Below are positions 53,728 to 63,013 of a stretch of 64,000 nt of DNA, in pieces. The notes beneath the pieces are model-generated. The model was not told the DNA's origin, made no database searches, and worked only from the letters and a program-made list of their open reading frames with translations. Numbering within the stretch: position 1 is the first letter of the stretch; each line of letters starts with the position of its first letter. Source of the stretch: Novosphingobium sp. Gsoil 351 (GTDB lineage Bacteria > Pseudomonadota > Alphaproteobacteria > Sphingomonadales > Sphingomonadaceae); contig NZ_CP046120.1 in the NCBI RefSeq assembly GCF_009707465.1, forward strand, positions 3,005,501 through 3,069,500. The letters run 5' to 3'. A program made the position numbers and the translations under genes.

Positions 53728-55124
53728 TCATGTGGCCTCCGGGACCGTTTTGCCTGGGTTTAGTATGCGCAGAGGATCGAGTGCGGATTTTATGTTCTGC
53801 ATGACAGACACCGCTTCGCCATGCTCTGCTTCCATGAGATCAAGTTTGTGCAAGCCAATGCCGTGCTCGCCAGTCATGGTCCCGCCAAAGCGCAGCGCCC
53901 GTCGAGCCACGCTAGCTGCGAGGTCGTCGGCACGCTGACGCTCTGCGGGGTCGTCTGGATCAAACAGAACCAAGACGTGGAAATTGCCGTCGCCAACATG
54001 ACCGACAATCGGGCAAGTCAGGCCGGATGCTTGGGCTTCGGCCTTGGTCTCGAGAATGCATGCGCTCAGTGCCGAGATCGGCACGCAAGCATCGGTCGCG
54101 AAACTTTCGCACCCGGGCTTAAGGCTTCTTCCGGCCCAGAAGGCATTATGCCGTGCTGCCCATAACGCCGTGCGCTCCTCCTGCGCCTGAGCCCACTGCA
54201 GGGTGCCTCCGCCATGGTCCTGCGCAATTCCCCGGACCTGCTCGACCTGTTCGGCGACTGCGGCGGGAGAGCCATGGAATTCGAGAAACAACGTTGGCAG
54301 AGCCACGAACTGGGAGAGTTTGGAATAAGCGATGCAGCCCTGCATTTGGACCTCGTCGAGAAGCTCAACCCGCGCCACGGGAATACCCATCTGAAGCATG
54401 ATGATCACCGCATCGACCGCACCGGCGAGCGTGGCGAACTGGCAAACACCGGCAGCAATCGTCTCCGGGATCCCGAACAAACGGAGTTGAAGTTCGGTAA
54501 TTACGCCGAGCGTTCCTTCCGAGCCGATGTAGAGACGGGTGAGATCATATCCCGACGAGGACTTGCGCGCCCGGCTGCCGGTCCTGATAATCACTCCTTG
54601 CGGGGTGACGACGGTTAAGCCCAGCGTGACATCTCGCATCGTGCCGTAGCGGACTGCGTTGGTGCCAGAGGCGCGGGTCGCTGCCATGCCTCCCAAGGTT
54701 GCGTTCGCACCCGGGTCGAGCGGAAAGAACAGGCCCTCCGAACGCACGAAAGCATTGAGCGCTTCGCGTGTCACTCCGGCCTCGACCCGGCAATCGAGAT
54801 CGGCGGCACTCACGGCGAGCACGCGGTCCATGCCCGACATATCGAGGCAGACACCCCCTTGGATGGCTTGGATCTGGCCTTCGAGCGAGGTGCCGACGCC
54901 GAACGGGATCAGCGGGACGCGGTACTGGCCGCACGCCGCGACCACCGCCGCAACGTCGTCGGTCGATTGGGCGAACGCGACAGCGTCGGGGGAAGCAGGT
55001 CGTGAAGGCCTTCTCCTCGCCCGTGCGCCTCGCGCGCGGCGCGTTGCGTCGTGATCCGCTCTCCGAACCGGGGTTTCAGGCGCTCGATCACGCCCGCAAC
55101 AGCAGGCTTGTCGATTGTGGTCAC
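53728..55124 (-). CDS. FAD-linked oxidase (glycolate oxidase/D-lactate dehydrogenase type), frameshifted
   Basis: The repaired protein of about 465 residues has the FAD-binding PCMH domain (VPLIPFGVGTSLEGQIQAI, MDRVLAVSAADLDCRVEAGV, FFPLDPGANATLGGMAATRA) and the C-terminal FAD-oxidase domain (GHVGDGNFHVLVLFD, GTMTGEHGIGLHK, DPLRILNPGK). It fits the GlcD/Dld family of 2-hydroxy-acid oxidases. The frame breaks at five C on the coding strand (54988-54992 on the plus strand as G); six restores it. The start is GTG 55124, overlapping the preceding stop by 4 nt. Confidence 0.87.
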
Positions 55125-56483
55125 GCATCGATCCCTTCGCGCGCACCATGATACGCGCGTGGGTCGAGCTTGCGCAGCACCGAGTCAATCCCCTCGCGAT
55201 TGAAACCTTTGAAGCCATCGTTGCGCTCGATGTTTTCGAGGTGGGTGACGATCGACCCTTCGAGCCGCAGCTTCTCGGCTTCATCTGCGCCGATGTGCCC
55301 CGTCGCTTCGAGCGCATCGACTCGCTTGGGATCGACAGCACCCCAGTCGCCGGTGGTGAGCTCTTGGTAGAGGTGCGGCATGTCCGAGAACGGCGGCATC
55401 ATCTCATGGCCTTCCGCCCCGAGCTGTGAGCGAAGGGCGCGCTGATCGTAAAGCGCGGCAACGTGGTTGAGCCCCGCCTCGAGAATCGATTCGCCGAGAA
55501 GCACCGAGAGCAGGCCAGCGCGGCGGTGCCGGGGCAGCTCGGGAAGGGGGTCGTGCGCGAAATCGATTGTTAGCTCTTCGGGGGCGAGGTCGACATCGGC
55601 GAAGATGGTCGAGCCGATTACGGGCTGTTCTAGCACCTGGCTGCCCCAGCCGGCGAGTTCTCCGGCGTAAAGCATTTCGCGCAGCTCGTAGCCCAGCTTC
55701 TCGAGTATCCGGATGGTGGCCCGGTAATGCTGACGCGAGCTGTCGTAGGTATGGTGATCGATGTTCGCCCAACCGATCCCGGCCGCATCCTGTCGAGACT
55801 TTTGCACCCGACCCGAGTGGCAGCGGCGAAGCCAAAAGGCGCGTTCGGCCTTAAGCCACAGGTCGCAAGCCCGGTGCTGGCCCAGATCGGCAACGGCCGC
55901 GTCAACAAGTGCCTCGGTGTGGGCCAGACCCTGTTCGACGCTGTCAAACTCCCGACGCCGCGCAAGAAAGGCTTGCAGATGTATGCGGGCTGCGCGGGTC
56001 GTCGCCTCATCCTCGTCCGGGACCGAGAACCCCGAGTAGCCGTTCCGCTCAACTACGCCGAACTCGGCCCCTCCGCCCGCAAAGACCAGCGCTCGGCGCA
56101 TCGGCCCGAACGACTTACCCTGGATGGCTTGTCCCGGGGCGTGGATCTGGACGAACTGTTCACAGGATTCCACATGCAGCCAAACACGCGACTGCGTCCC
56201 TGGGCGGACGGTTGGGAAACTGCCGGAAGAGTTGACGAAACTTCCATCACGTGCGGCGAGCCAGCCGTCCCCCCTGGAATCGCCCGAGCTGTGCGATATC
56301 CGGGCATTCGATGGAATCGACGATGTCGCGAACCCGGACGCCGGTCGTCTCGAGAAGCTTGCCGGCGAAAGCGGAAGCTGCGGGCACTCGGGCAAGGGCC
56401 GCGTCGAGAAACGCTTGAAGACACGTCTCGGCAGCGGGTTGCGGCAACCAGCTGCGATCCTTGTAGGCACCATGACCGGACAT
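55121..56483 (-). CDS. Unrecognised protein, about 453 residues, frameshifted
   Basis: The repaired frame runs from ATG 56483 (MSGHGAYKDRSWLPQ) to 55121. The break is at six G on the coding strand (56269-56274); five restores GRFQGDGWLAARDG. I do not recognise the family. Features: ANIDHHTYDSSRQHYRATIR, LGYELREMLYAGELAGWGSQ, IFADVDLAPEEL, LSVLLGESILEAGLNHVAAL and IERNDGFKGFNREGID. The repeated His/Glu in conserved-looking patches suggests a metalloenzyme, perhaps of the VOC-like type, but this is a guess. It overlaps the FAD oxidase start, so the two probably act in one pathway. Confidence 0.65.
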
Positions 56484-56495
56484 CGTCGGGTTTCC

Positions 56496-56780
56496 TTATT
56501 GTGTGATGTTCGCTGCGCAGTCGCGCGGCCAGCGCAAGGTGAGTGACAACGGCCGCCGGAACTTGTCCCCACGGATCTCGATCGCAGCCATATCGGTCGT
56601 AAATTCGAGGCCACGGTCGAGCAGCGTGTTGAGGGCGGTCTCCACCTGGAGACGTTTGAGATGCGAGCGGAGGCAGCACTGCGGCCCGGCCGCGAGCCCG
56701 AGATAGCGGGTCAAATGGCGATCCGAATAAGGGTCGACCCTATCTGGCGGCGAGCTGGCCCCGGGTTCAGGAGCGCTCAC
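56496..56780 (-). pseudogene. Cytochrome P450, C-terminal fragment only
   Basis: A 94-residue frame starting at GTG 56780 carries only the end of a P450: a meander-like PPDRVDPYSDRHLTRYLGLA, the haem-ligand loop AAGPQCCLRSHLKRLQVETA with Cys, and the last beta region (PLSLTLRW). The substrate-binding body (about 300 residues, with ExxR) is missing. The start overlaps the M20 peptidase stop by 4 nt, as if a deletion had joined a complete P450's end to the operon. It is unlikely to be catalytic. Confidence 0.75.
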
Positions 56781-57904
56781 TCGAGTGTTTCCATGAGGCG
56801 CATCAGCAACCGCATCCGCGGCTCGATGCTGGAGATGTAGAGACGCTCCTCAAGCGTGTGGCCGCCGTCACCATCGACGCCGAGACCGTCGAGCGTGGGG
56901 GCGATCGAAGCGGTGAAGTTGCCGTCGCTCCCGCCGCCCGTCTTGAGGTCGACCAGATCGAAGCCGATCTCGGCAGCAAGCGTGCGGGCATGCTCGAACA
57001 GCGCAGCTATCTCCGGCGACTTCTCGTAGCCGGGACGGTTGATCCCGCCCTCGACGACCAGCTCAACGTTTGGATCGCGCGGGGTAAGACCGCGGATTCG
57101 CTGCCCGATCTCCTCGCCGATTTCGGGGTTGGGCATCCGCACGTCGACCTCGACTTGCGCGTACTCGGGGACCACGTTGACCCGGGTGCCACCGCTCACC
57201 AGACCGACATTGACGGTGAGCTCGCGGTCGTAGTCGGTCATCTCCTCTAGCCGCTCGATCTGGTACGCGATCTCGCGGATCGCGTTGTGCCCCAGGTGAT
57301 GCTCGACCCCGGCATGGGCCGGTACACCGCGTGCCGTCACCTTGAAGTTGGCGATCCCCTTGCGCGCCGTGACGATCTTTCCGCCCGAGCGCGCGGGTTC
57401 GGTCACCAGTACATAGCGCGCACGGCGCGCCTCGCGTTCGATATGTTCGCGCGAAGTACCGCTGCCCATCTCCTCGTCGCTGACCAGCAGGTGACGGATC
57501 GGCAGCCGAGTCTGCCGTCCTTCGGCGCCCAGCTGCCGTGTGGCGGCGAGAGCGAGGTAAGCACCTCCCTTCATGTCCTCGGTGCCCGGACCATAAGCCC
57601 GGTCGCCTTCGATCTTGAATGGCAGCGCCGAAGTGAGGGTTCCGAGCGGATGGACGGTGTCGATGTGACTGAGAACGAGGATACCCGGCCCGTCAGCGCG
57701 GGCTTCGGGACAGCGCCGGGTCTCCACGGCCAAGATATGATCGCCGAATCCGTTGCGCCCCGGAATGCGTTCGACCGCGACCCCGATCGCCTCGTAGTCG
57801 CATTGCACCCGGTCGGCCATCCGCGTCATGGCAGCAAGGTCGTCGGTCGGGCTCTCGATCTCTACCCAGGTCCTGATACCCGCGAGGATGGTCTCGGTTA
57901 GCAC
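56777..57904 (-). CDS. M20-family metallopeptidase (glutamate carboxypeptidase-like)
   Basis: A 375-residue zinc peptidase of the CPG2/ArgE/DapE fold. Metal ligands are visible in VLSHIDTVHPLG (His, Asp), GPGTEDMKGGAYLAL (Asp), SDEEMGSG (Glu-Glu, catalytic base and ligand) and GGGSDGNFTAS. The dimerisation insert contains HAGVEHHLGHNAIREIA. It would remove C-terminal residues, often Glu, from amide-linked substrates. It is the first gene of a segment that continues with the P450 fragment, the unknown protein and the FAD oxidase. Confidence 0.93.
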   Translation of the reverse strand: MLTETILAGIRTWVEIESPTDDLAAMTRMADRVQCDYEAIGVAVERIPGRNGFGDHILAVETRRCPEARADGPGILVLSHIDTVHPLGTLTSALPFKIEGDRAYGPGTEDMKGGAYLALAATRQLGAEGRQTRLPIRHLLVSDEEMGSGTSREHIEREARRARYVLVTEPARSGGKIVTARKGIANFKVTARGVPAHAGVEHHLGHNAIREIAYQIERLEEMTDYDRELTVNVGLVSGGTRVNVVPEYAQVEVDVRMPNPEIGEEIGQRIRGLTPRDPNVELVVEGGINRPGYEKSPEIAALFEHARTLAAEIGFDLVDLKTGGGSDGNFTASIAPTLDGLGVDGDGGHTLEERLYISSIEPRMRLLMRLMETLE

Positions 57905-57909
57905 GGTCG

Positions 57910-59286
57910 TCAGAGTCCTTGTTCGCTGTTGATTTCGATCTGGCGCGCGGCATCGACGGTCGCGACGTACCGGCGGCTGGCAAGGGCGAGCATGACGGTC
58001 GCTGCGACCAGCGCGGCCATGGCCGTCGCGACGGTCGCAACAAGGAGCGCGCCACCGGACTGGCCAAGTTGATCGGAGACGAACCCGACCACGCCAGGGG
58101 CGAGGGCCGAGAGAATGATGTTTACGAGGATCGCCACCGCGATCAGGCGAGCGCGCAGGGGCGCGGGGATGAGGTCCTGGAGCGCGGTCGGGAAGGCCAT
58201 GGCGCCGGTCCCGAGGAAGAGGAAGCTAACGCCCATCAGGACATATATGTCGTTGGCGCTCCTGACGAACAGGAAGGCTGGGCTGAGCAAGGCGGTCAGG
58301 CAGGACGCGGACGCGAGCAGCCATATGGTGTAGGCTGGGCCGAGACGACGAGCCAATGTGCCCCCGAGCCCTATGACGATCACCATTGCGGCCAGAGTTG
58401 AAATGAGCGTAGCCGTGCCGACGCCGGCGCCGACGCTCGCTGGGCTGGCGCCCATTTGCCGCATGGCGACCACAGGCATGAACGCGCCAAATGCCGACAT
58501 ACCGAAGATCAGCAAGCCGACCCCCGCATAAATCGCACCAAGCGTCCCGATCTGCGCGCGGAGGTAGGGCCAGGCGGCCGTGGTCGAGCGGAGCTGTTGA
58601 GTTGCGGTGAGTTTGTCCGGAGCCTTGCTCAGTCGCAAACTAAGCACCGCAAGCGCGAACAGCGGGCCAGGCACCGCGAGCGCCAGCAGCGCCAGGCGCC
58701 AGTTTTCGAGCGTGACCAGCGAGTGCGGCAGCGCTGATCTCACAGCGCCGATCTGCTGGACCAGAAGTCCGATCAGCGCGATGACCCCGCCCGATGCGAC
58801 CCGACCGACCAAGGTGACCATCGCGTTGGCCGTCAGCCTAGACCGCCCCTCGAACAAGGTCGGAATGACCGCATAGGTGATCGGCAAAAGGCTCGCTTCG
58901 CCGACCCCCACGATGGCGCTGGCGACAAACAACTGCGGAAAGCTTTGTGAGAGGCCGCAGGCCGCGACAGCGGCGCACCACACCAGGACCGAAGCCGAGA
59001 GGATCAGGCGGCGATCGAACCGGTCCGCTAGCCACGCGATCGGATAGCCGGCGCAGGCCGCGAACAGCGCCACCCCAAGACCCTGGATCAGACCGATCTG
59101 GAAGTCGGTGAGGCTCAGCGAGCGTTAGATCGGGTCGGTCTGTAGCGTGATCACCATCCGGTCGGCGTACATGTAGAGCCCGACGCAGATGAGGACGCCC
59201 AGCGTCCACCATGCGGCCGGAGATGCTCCCGCGAAGGGGTTTTCGCGTCGAGGCATCGCGCCTTGGATCGAGCCCGCGGCGGTCAT
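57910..59286 (-). pseudogene. MFS transporter interrupted by an in-frame stop
   Basis: The full frame of 458 codons encodes a 12-helix major-facilitator protein (N-terminus MPRRENPFAG region; first helix AWWTLGVLICVGLYMYADRM; motif A-like AWLADRFDRRLIL). A TAA at 59125-59127 lies at codon 54 between QTDPI and RSLSLTDFQIGL. Downstream the frame stays open from there to the stop at 57910. The start ATG 59286 overlaps the M32 stop by 4 nt. The remnant could restart at an internal Met (59073) but would lack helix 1. Confidence 0.8.
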
Positions 59287-60773
59287 GCGCAGCCGTACCG
59301 CTGCTCGATATGAGCGCGCAGAGCCGCCGGCGAAAGGGGCTTGCCGGAAATTTCCTTCACCAGCTCCTCGGTGTTCAGGGCGGCGCCGCGGCTCCAGACG
59401 TTCTCATCCAGCCAGCTTCCCAGCTTGCGGAACCCTTTGGGTCCATCCTCGTCGAGCGCGGGGCTTGTCTCTGCGAAACGGGCAAACAGCTGCGCGGCGA
59501 TCATCGCGCCGATCAGATACGCGGGGAAGTAGCCGAACATCCCCTGCGACCAGTGGATGTCCTGTAGCGGGCCGGTCAGCGCGTCGCGCTCGGTGTCGAC
59601 ACCTAGCAGGCTCTGCATTTCCTTGGACCAAAGCAGAGGCACGTCGTCGGCCCCGATGTCGCCCGCTATCAGCGCGGCCTCGATCCGAGTGCGCAGTATG
59701 ACATGCGCAGCGTACGTAACCTCATCGGCTTCGACGCGGATCCGGCCGGGCGCTACCCGTGTTAGCAGGCGCTGCAGGTTATCGGGGAGGAAGGCCCGTT
59801 GCGACCCCAGGGCCTTGTCGAGGATGCTCGAGAGCGCGCGAACGAAAGCCGGGCGTCGCGCCAGTTGCCGCTCGAAAATCAGCGCCTGGGCTTCGTGCAT
59901 CGAGGCCGAGCAGGGCTCTCCTAGCGGCTGGCCTCGCCATGCTTGTGGCAAACCCGCCTGGTAACGCGCGTGGCCAGTTTCGTGGATCACTGCGAGGAGC
60001 GACTGCAGGCAGTCGTCGGCGGCGAAGCGTGTCGTTACGCGGACGTCTTCGGGTGTGCCCGCGGTAAACGGATGGGCGCTGATATCGAGGCGGCCTTTAG
60101 CGAAGTCGAAGCCGAGCAGCTCCATCGCCGCAACGCAGGCCTGCCGCTGCCGCTCGAGATCGAACGGCGCCTGCAGCGCCTGCGGCTCACGCCCGCTCTG
60201 GCGCGCCATGATCGCCCGGATGGTTCCCGGCAGCCATTCGCCGATCTCGCGGAACCAGCGTTCTACGGTCGCGCTTCGCAATCCCGGATCGAACCCGTCG
60301 AGCAGAGCGTCATAGCGCCCAACGCCTAGAGCATCGCCGATCCGGTCCGCGACTTCCCGTACGATGGCGAGGAGGGCGTCGAGAGCTGGGGCGAACTGCG
60401 CCCAGTCGTTCGCGGCGCGAGCCTCGCTCCACGCTTGGGCGGCGGCAGCGGTCGCTTCAGCCCGCAGAGCGACCAAGCTGTCGGGAACCGCGGCTGCGAG
60501 CCGGCGGTCGCGCTCCATTAACTTAAAATTTTCGCGATCGGACGGAGCAAGCGGCTCGTTCGCCGCATCCGTAAACAATCCGTCGAGCTCGGGTGCCGCC
60601 TGCAATGACTGGAGCACCGCAGCGAGCTCGGCCTGGGCGGCGCCGCGTGCTTCTGCGGCCGCGCGTGGCATGTAGGTGAGCCGGTCCCAGGTGGCCAGAG
60701 TCTGCAGGTGCTCAAGGTGATAGATTCGCATCCGTCGCGCCTTGAGCGCCTGGTAGGCTGGCGCCTCACCCAT
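59283..60773 (-). CDS. M32 carboxypeptidase (Taq type)
   Basis: A zinc carboxypeptidase of about 496 residues. The zinc motif is AVIHETGHARYQ (HExxH) with the third ligand Glu in ASMHEAQALIFE. The family signatures DNLQRLLTRV, IRVEADEVTY and HWSQGMFGYFPAYLIGAMIAAQ are present. Broad specificity except for C-terminal Pro is usual. The start is ATG 60773 (MGEAPAYQAL), overlapping the esterase gene end by 8 nt. Confidence 0.94.
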   Translation of the reverse strand: MGEAPAYQALKARRMRIYHLEHLQTLATWDRLTYMPRAAAEARGAAQAELAAVLQSLQAAPELDGLFTDAANEPLAPSDRENFKLMERDRRLAAAVPDSLVALRAEATAAAAQAWSEARAANDWAQFAPALDALLAIVREVADRIGDALGVGRYDALLDGFDPGLRSATVERWFREIGEWLPGTIRAIMARQSGREPQALQAPFDLERQRQACVAAMELLGFDFAKGRLDISAHPFTAGTPEDVRVTTRFAADDCLQSLLAVIHETGHARYQAGLPQAWRGQPLGEPCSASMHEAQALIFERQLARRPAFVRALSSILDKALGSQRAFLPDNLQRLLTRVAPGRIRVEADEVTYAAHVILRTRIEAALIAGDIGADDVPLLWSKEMQSLLGVDTERDALTGPLQDIHWSQGMFGYFPAYLIGAMIAAQLFARFAETSPALDEDGPKGFRKLGSWLDENVWSRGAALNTEELVKEISGKPLSPAALRAHIEQRYGCA

Positions 60774-61671
60774 GGCGAAACATCGTGTAGAAGATACCCC
60801 GTGCGATCCCCGCCGGCACGACGGTGCGATGGTCTTCATCGGGGTGGATGACAAATTTGAAGTCGAACCCGGGAGCCCTCAGAGCCTTGAGCCGAGCGGC
60901 GAGCTCGCTTGGATACGTCACCATTCCGCACGAGCGGGTCATTTCGACATAGTTCTCCTCGCTCGAGGGAAATCCGGTTACGGGGTAGGGCGGAAACGGC
61001 GGGTCGGCCTCCTCCAGTTCTCCTGTAGAAAGAAGGAAACGGGCCTCTACCGCGCCACTCTTCACGGCCTCGATAAAGCCGTCAACGAACTGGAGGACCC
61101 AGCGGTCGTTGACCCAGATCGAGGGGCTGACGGCGACGTATTGGCGGAACGAAGCGGGATGGCGCAAGATCGCATAGAGCGTGGTCAGCCCGCCCAGCGA
61201 ATGACCCATTAGGGTATCGTCCGCCGAGACCCGGGTGTAGGCGCGCACCCGGGGCTTAACCTCCTCCTCGACGATCCTAAGGTAGTCGTCGATCCCTCCG
61301 AAGTCCTCGGGCTTTGCTCCCATCGATCGCATCCAGCCGCGCTCCGTCACCGCCAAGGGCGTCGCCGGAGTGAGATCGTAGGTCCGCACCTGTAGAGCCT
61401 TGGCGACGCTGTCCGTCTGGTAGGCGATGCCGACGATCACCGCCTCGCGCACCTCCGGCCACCGCTCCTGCACCCGCGCAGTGTCGACCGATATCCCGAA
61501 GTGCAGGTTGCCGTCGATCAGGTAGACCACCGGCCATCCTTCTGGCGGCGGGTCCCCGGCAGGCTCGGAGATTAGCAGCCGGTAGCCGGTGCCGTTGATC
61601 TCAGAGGTGAAATCGATCCGGTGCGCGTTGAGCGCCATCTCGGTTGAAGGACGGGATGCTTCGCTCATCAT
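60766..61671 (-). CDS. Alpha/beta hydrolase of the esterase D/enterochelin-esterase type
   Basis: A 301-residue serine hydrolase. Nucleophile motif TLMGHSLGGLTTL (GxSxG), oxyanion region WPVVYLIDGNLHFG, and the acid/His end FVIHPDEDHRTVVPAGI. The fold matches the putative-esterase family that includes siderophore esterases (IroE, BesA). No signal peptide is seen. It sits between two other hydrolase genes of the same operon. Confidence 0.88.
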   Translation of the reverse strand: MMSEASRPSTEMALNAHRIDFTSEINGTGYRLLISEPAGDPPPEGWPVVYLIDGNLHFGISVDTARVQERWPEVREAVIVGIAYQTDSVAKALQVRTYDLTPATPLAVTERGWMRSMGAKPEDFGGIDDYLRIVEEEVKPRVRAYTRVSADDTLMGHSLGGLTTLYAILRHPASFRQYVAVSPSIWVNDRWVLQFVDGFIEAVKSGAVEARFLLSTGELEEADPPFPPYPVTGFPSSEENYVEMTRSCGMVTYPSELAARLKALRAPGFDFKFVIHPDEDHRTVVPAGIARGIFYTMFRHG

Positions 61672-61708
61672 CGTTGCTCGTTTCGCTCGATTGCAGCTCG
61701 GGAGTCCG

Positions 61709-63013
61709 TCACAACGGCCAGGCCCAGTGGATGCGATCATCGGGAGTGGTGCCGACGTTCAGGAACTCGCGGCGCCCGGGATAGGTCATGCGGTAGCGGC
61801 GCATGCGCGAGCCGTCAGCATGATGGTCCTGCACCAGTTCGAACGCGTCTGGGGGCTCGCCCGCCCAAAAGTTGACCGGGCCGCGGACCGGACCGGCTCG
61901 ATCGATCGCGATCTGGAACTCGGGGGCGAACCATTCGCGCTCCGCCGAGCGATCATCGCGCAGCAGCTGTGCCCGCGCAGTCGCAGTAAGGTCCGGCCGC
62001 TCGTCCTCGATCGCCGCCTGGATGAGTGGAGTCGCGCCCGGATCGAATGCCTCGAGCGCGGCCAGCGCCAGCCACCGGATATGGCGGGTCGTTCCGGGAG
62101 CGTGGTTGCTGAGCGCGAACACGCCCGACCGGCGCGCCTGGTTGAGGTAAACCATTGCGGTCCAGCCATCGTAGTGCCCGCCGTGATGGGCCAGCGGAGC
62201 CCCGTCCAGCGTCTCCAAGAACCACCCGGCCCCGTATGGAACAGCGCGATCCTGCGCTTGTGCCGGCTCAAACAATTCCGCCCCGGTCGAGCCGGGAACG
62301 GCCTCGCAGGCGAGAAGCCGTTCGAGCCAATCAGCGGCGCCCTGGGCGGTGAATGCGACATCGCCGTCACCAATAACTTCGCGCGCCAGGCTCTCGTGGT
62401 CGCGTGTCTCGGCCGGCCAAGCGGCCGCGTTCGCGGCACGCGCCCAGTCAGGAGTGGCGACGCGCGCGCCCGTGACGCCGACGCGGTGCAGGAGGTCTCC
62501 GATCAGCACGCCGGCTGGTTGCCCGCCGACTTGCGCGGCGACGAACCCAAGAAGGATGTAGTTGCTGTTGGAGTAGCTCCAGCAAGCGCCCTCGGGCGCG
62601 ATCGGGGGAAGCTCGCCCGCGCGCTTCATGAACTGCGCGCGCGTGTTCGGTGGCAGTTCGTCGTCGCTATAGTCGAGGTATTCGGGCAGCCCGCTGGTAT
62701 GGTTCAAAAGAGACCGAAGCGAACGGTCGGCCCAAGTAGACGGGAGGTCGCCAAGGTATTCGCCGATCGGCGCCGACAAGCTTAGGGCACCGCGCGTCGC
62801 GAGCTCAAGGATCACGCACGCCATCAGGTGCTTGCCCGATGAAGCGGCCTGGAACCAGGTCCGGTCGGTCACGGATCGGCCCGATCCCGGAGCGTCTTCG
62901 CCTTGGAAGACAATCTCGCGGCGGCCCGGCGCGACAATCGCGAGACAGCAACCCGCCATGTCAGGATGCGCTTGCAGGCGCTCGCCTGACCTATCCGCCG
63001 CCGGCGAGGTCAC
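61709..63013 (-). CDS. Class C beta-lactamase-like serine hydrolase
   Basis: A 434-residue penicillin-binding-protein-fold hydrolase. Motifs: SSGK (SxxK nucleophile) in FQAASSGKHLMACV, YSNSNYILLG (YxN), and LAHHGGHYDGW (HxG replacing KTG). The C-terminal 120 residues form an extra domain (EWFAPEFQIAIDRAG; MRRYRMTYPGRREFL). The family includes D-aminopeptidases, esterases and MlrB-like peptidases. No signal peptide is visible, so it is probably cytoplasmic. It overlaps the nitrilase gene's end by 4 nt. Confidence 0.88.
   Translation of the reverse strand: MTSPAADRSGERLQAHPDMAGCCLAIVAPGRREIVFQGEDAPGSGRSVTDRTWFQAASSGKHLMACVILELATRGALSLSAPIGEYLGDLPSTWADRSLRSLLNHTSGLPEYLDYSDDELPPNTRAQFMKRAGELPPIAPEGACWSYSNSNYILLGFVAAQVGGQPAGVLIGDLLHRVGVTGARVATPDWARAANAAAWPAETRDHESLAREVIGDGDVAFTAQGAADWLERLLACEAVPGSTGAELFEPAQAQDRAVPYGAGWFLETLDGAPLAHHGGHYDGWTAMVYLNQARRSGVFALSNHAPGTTRHIRWLALAALEAFDPGATPLIQAAIEDERPDLTATARAQLLRDDRSAEREWFAPEFQIAIDRAGPVRGPVNFWAGEPPDAFELVQDHHADGSRMRRYRMTYPGRREFLNVGTTPDDRIHWAWPL

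Noticed and set aside
55121..56483. Assignment of the unknown protein to the DUF1338/2-oxoadipate dioxygenase family
   Set aside because: Only vague similarity in His-containing patches; the family's typical motifs could not be found.
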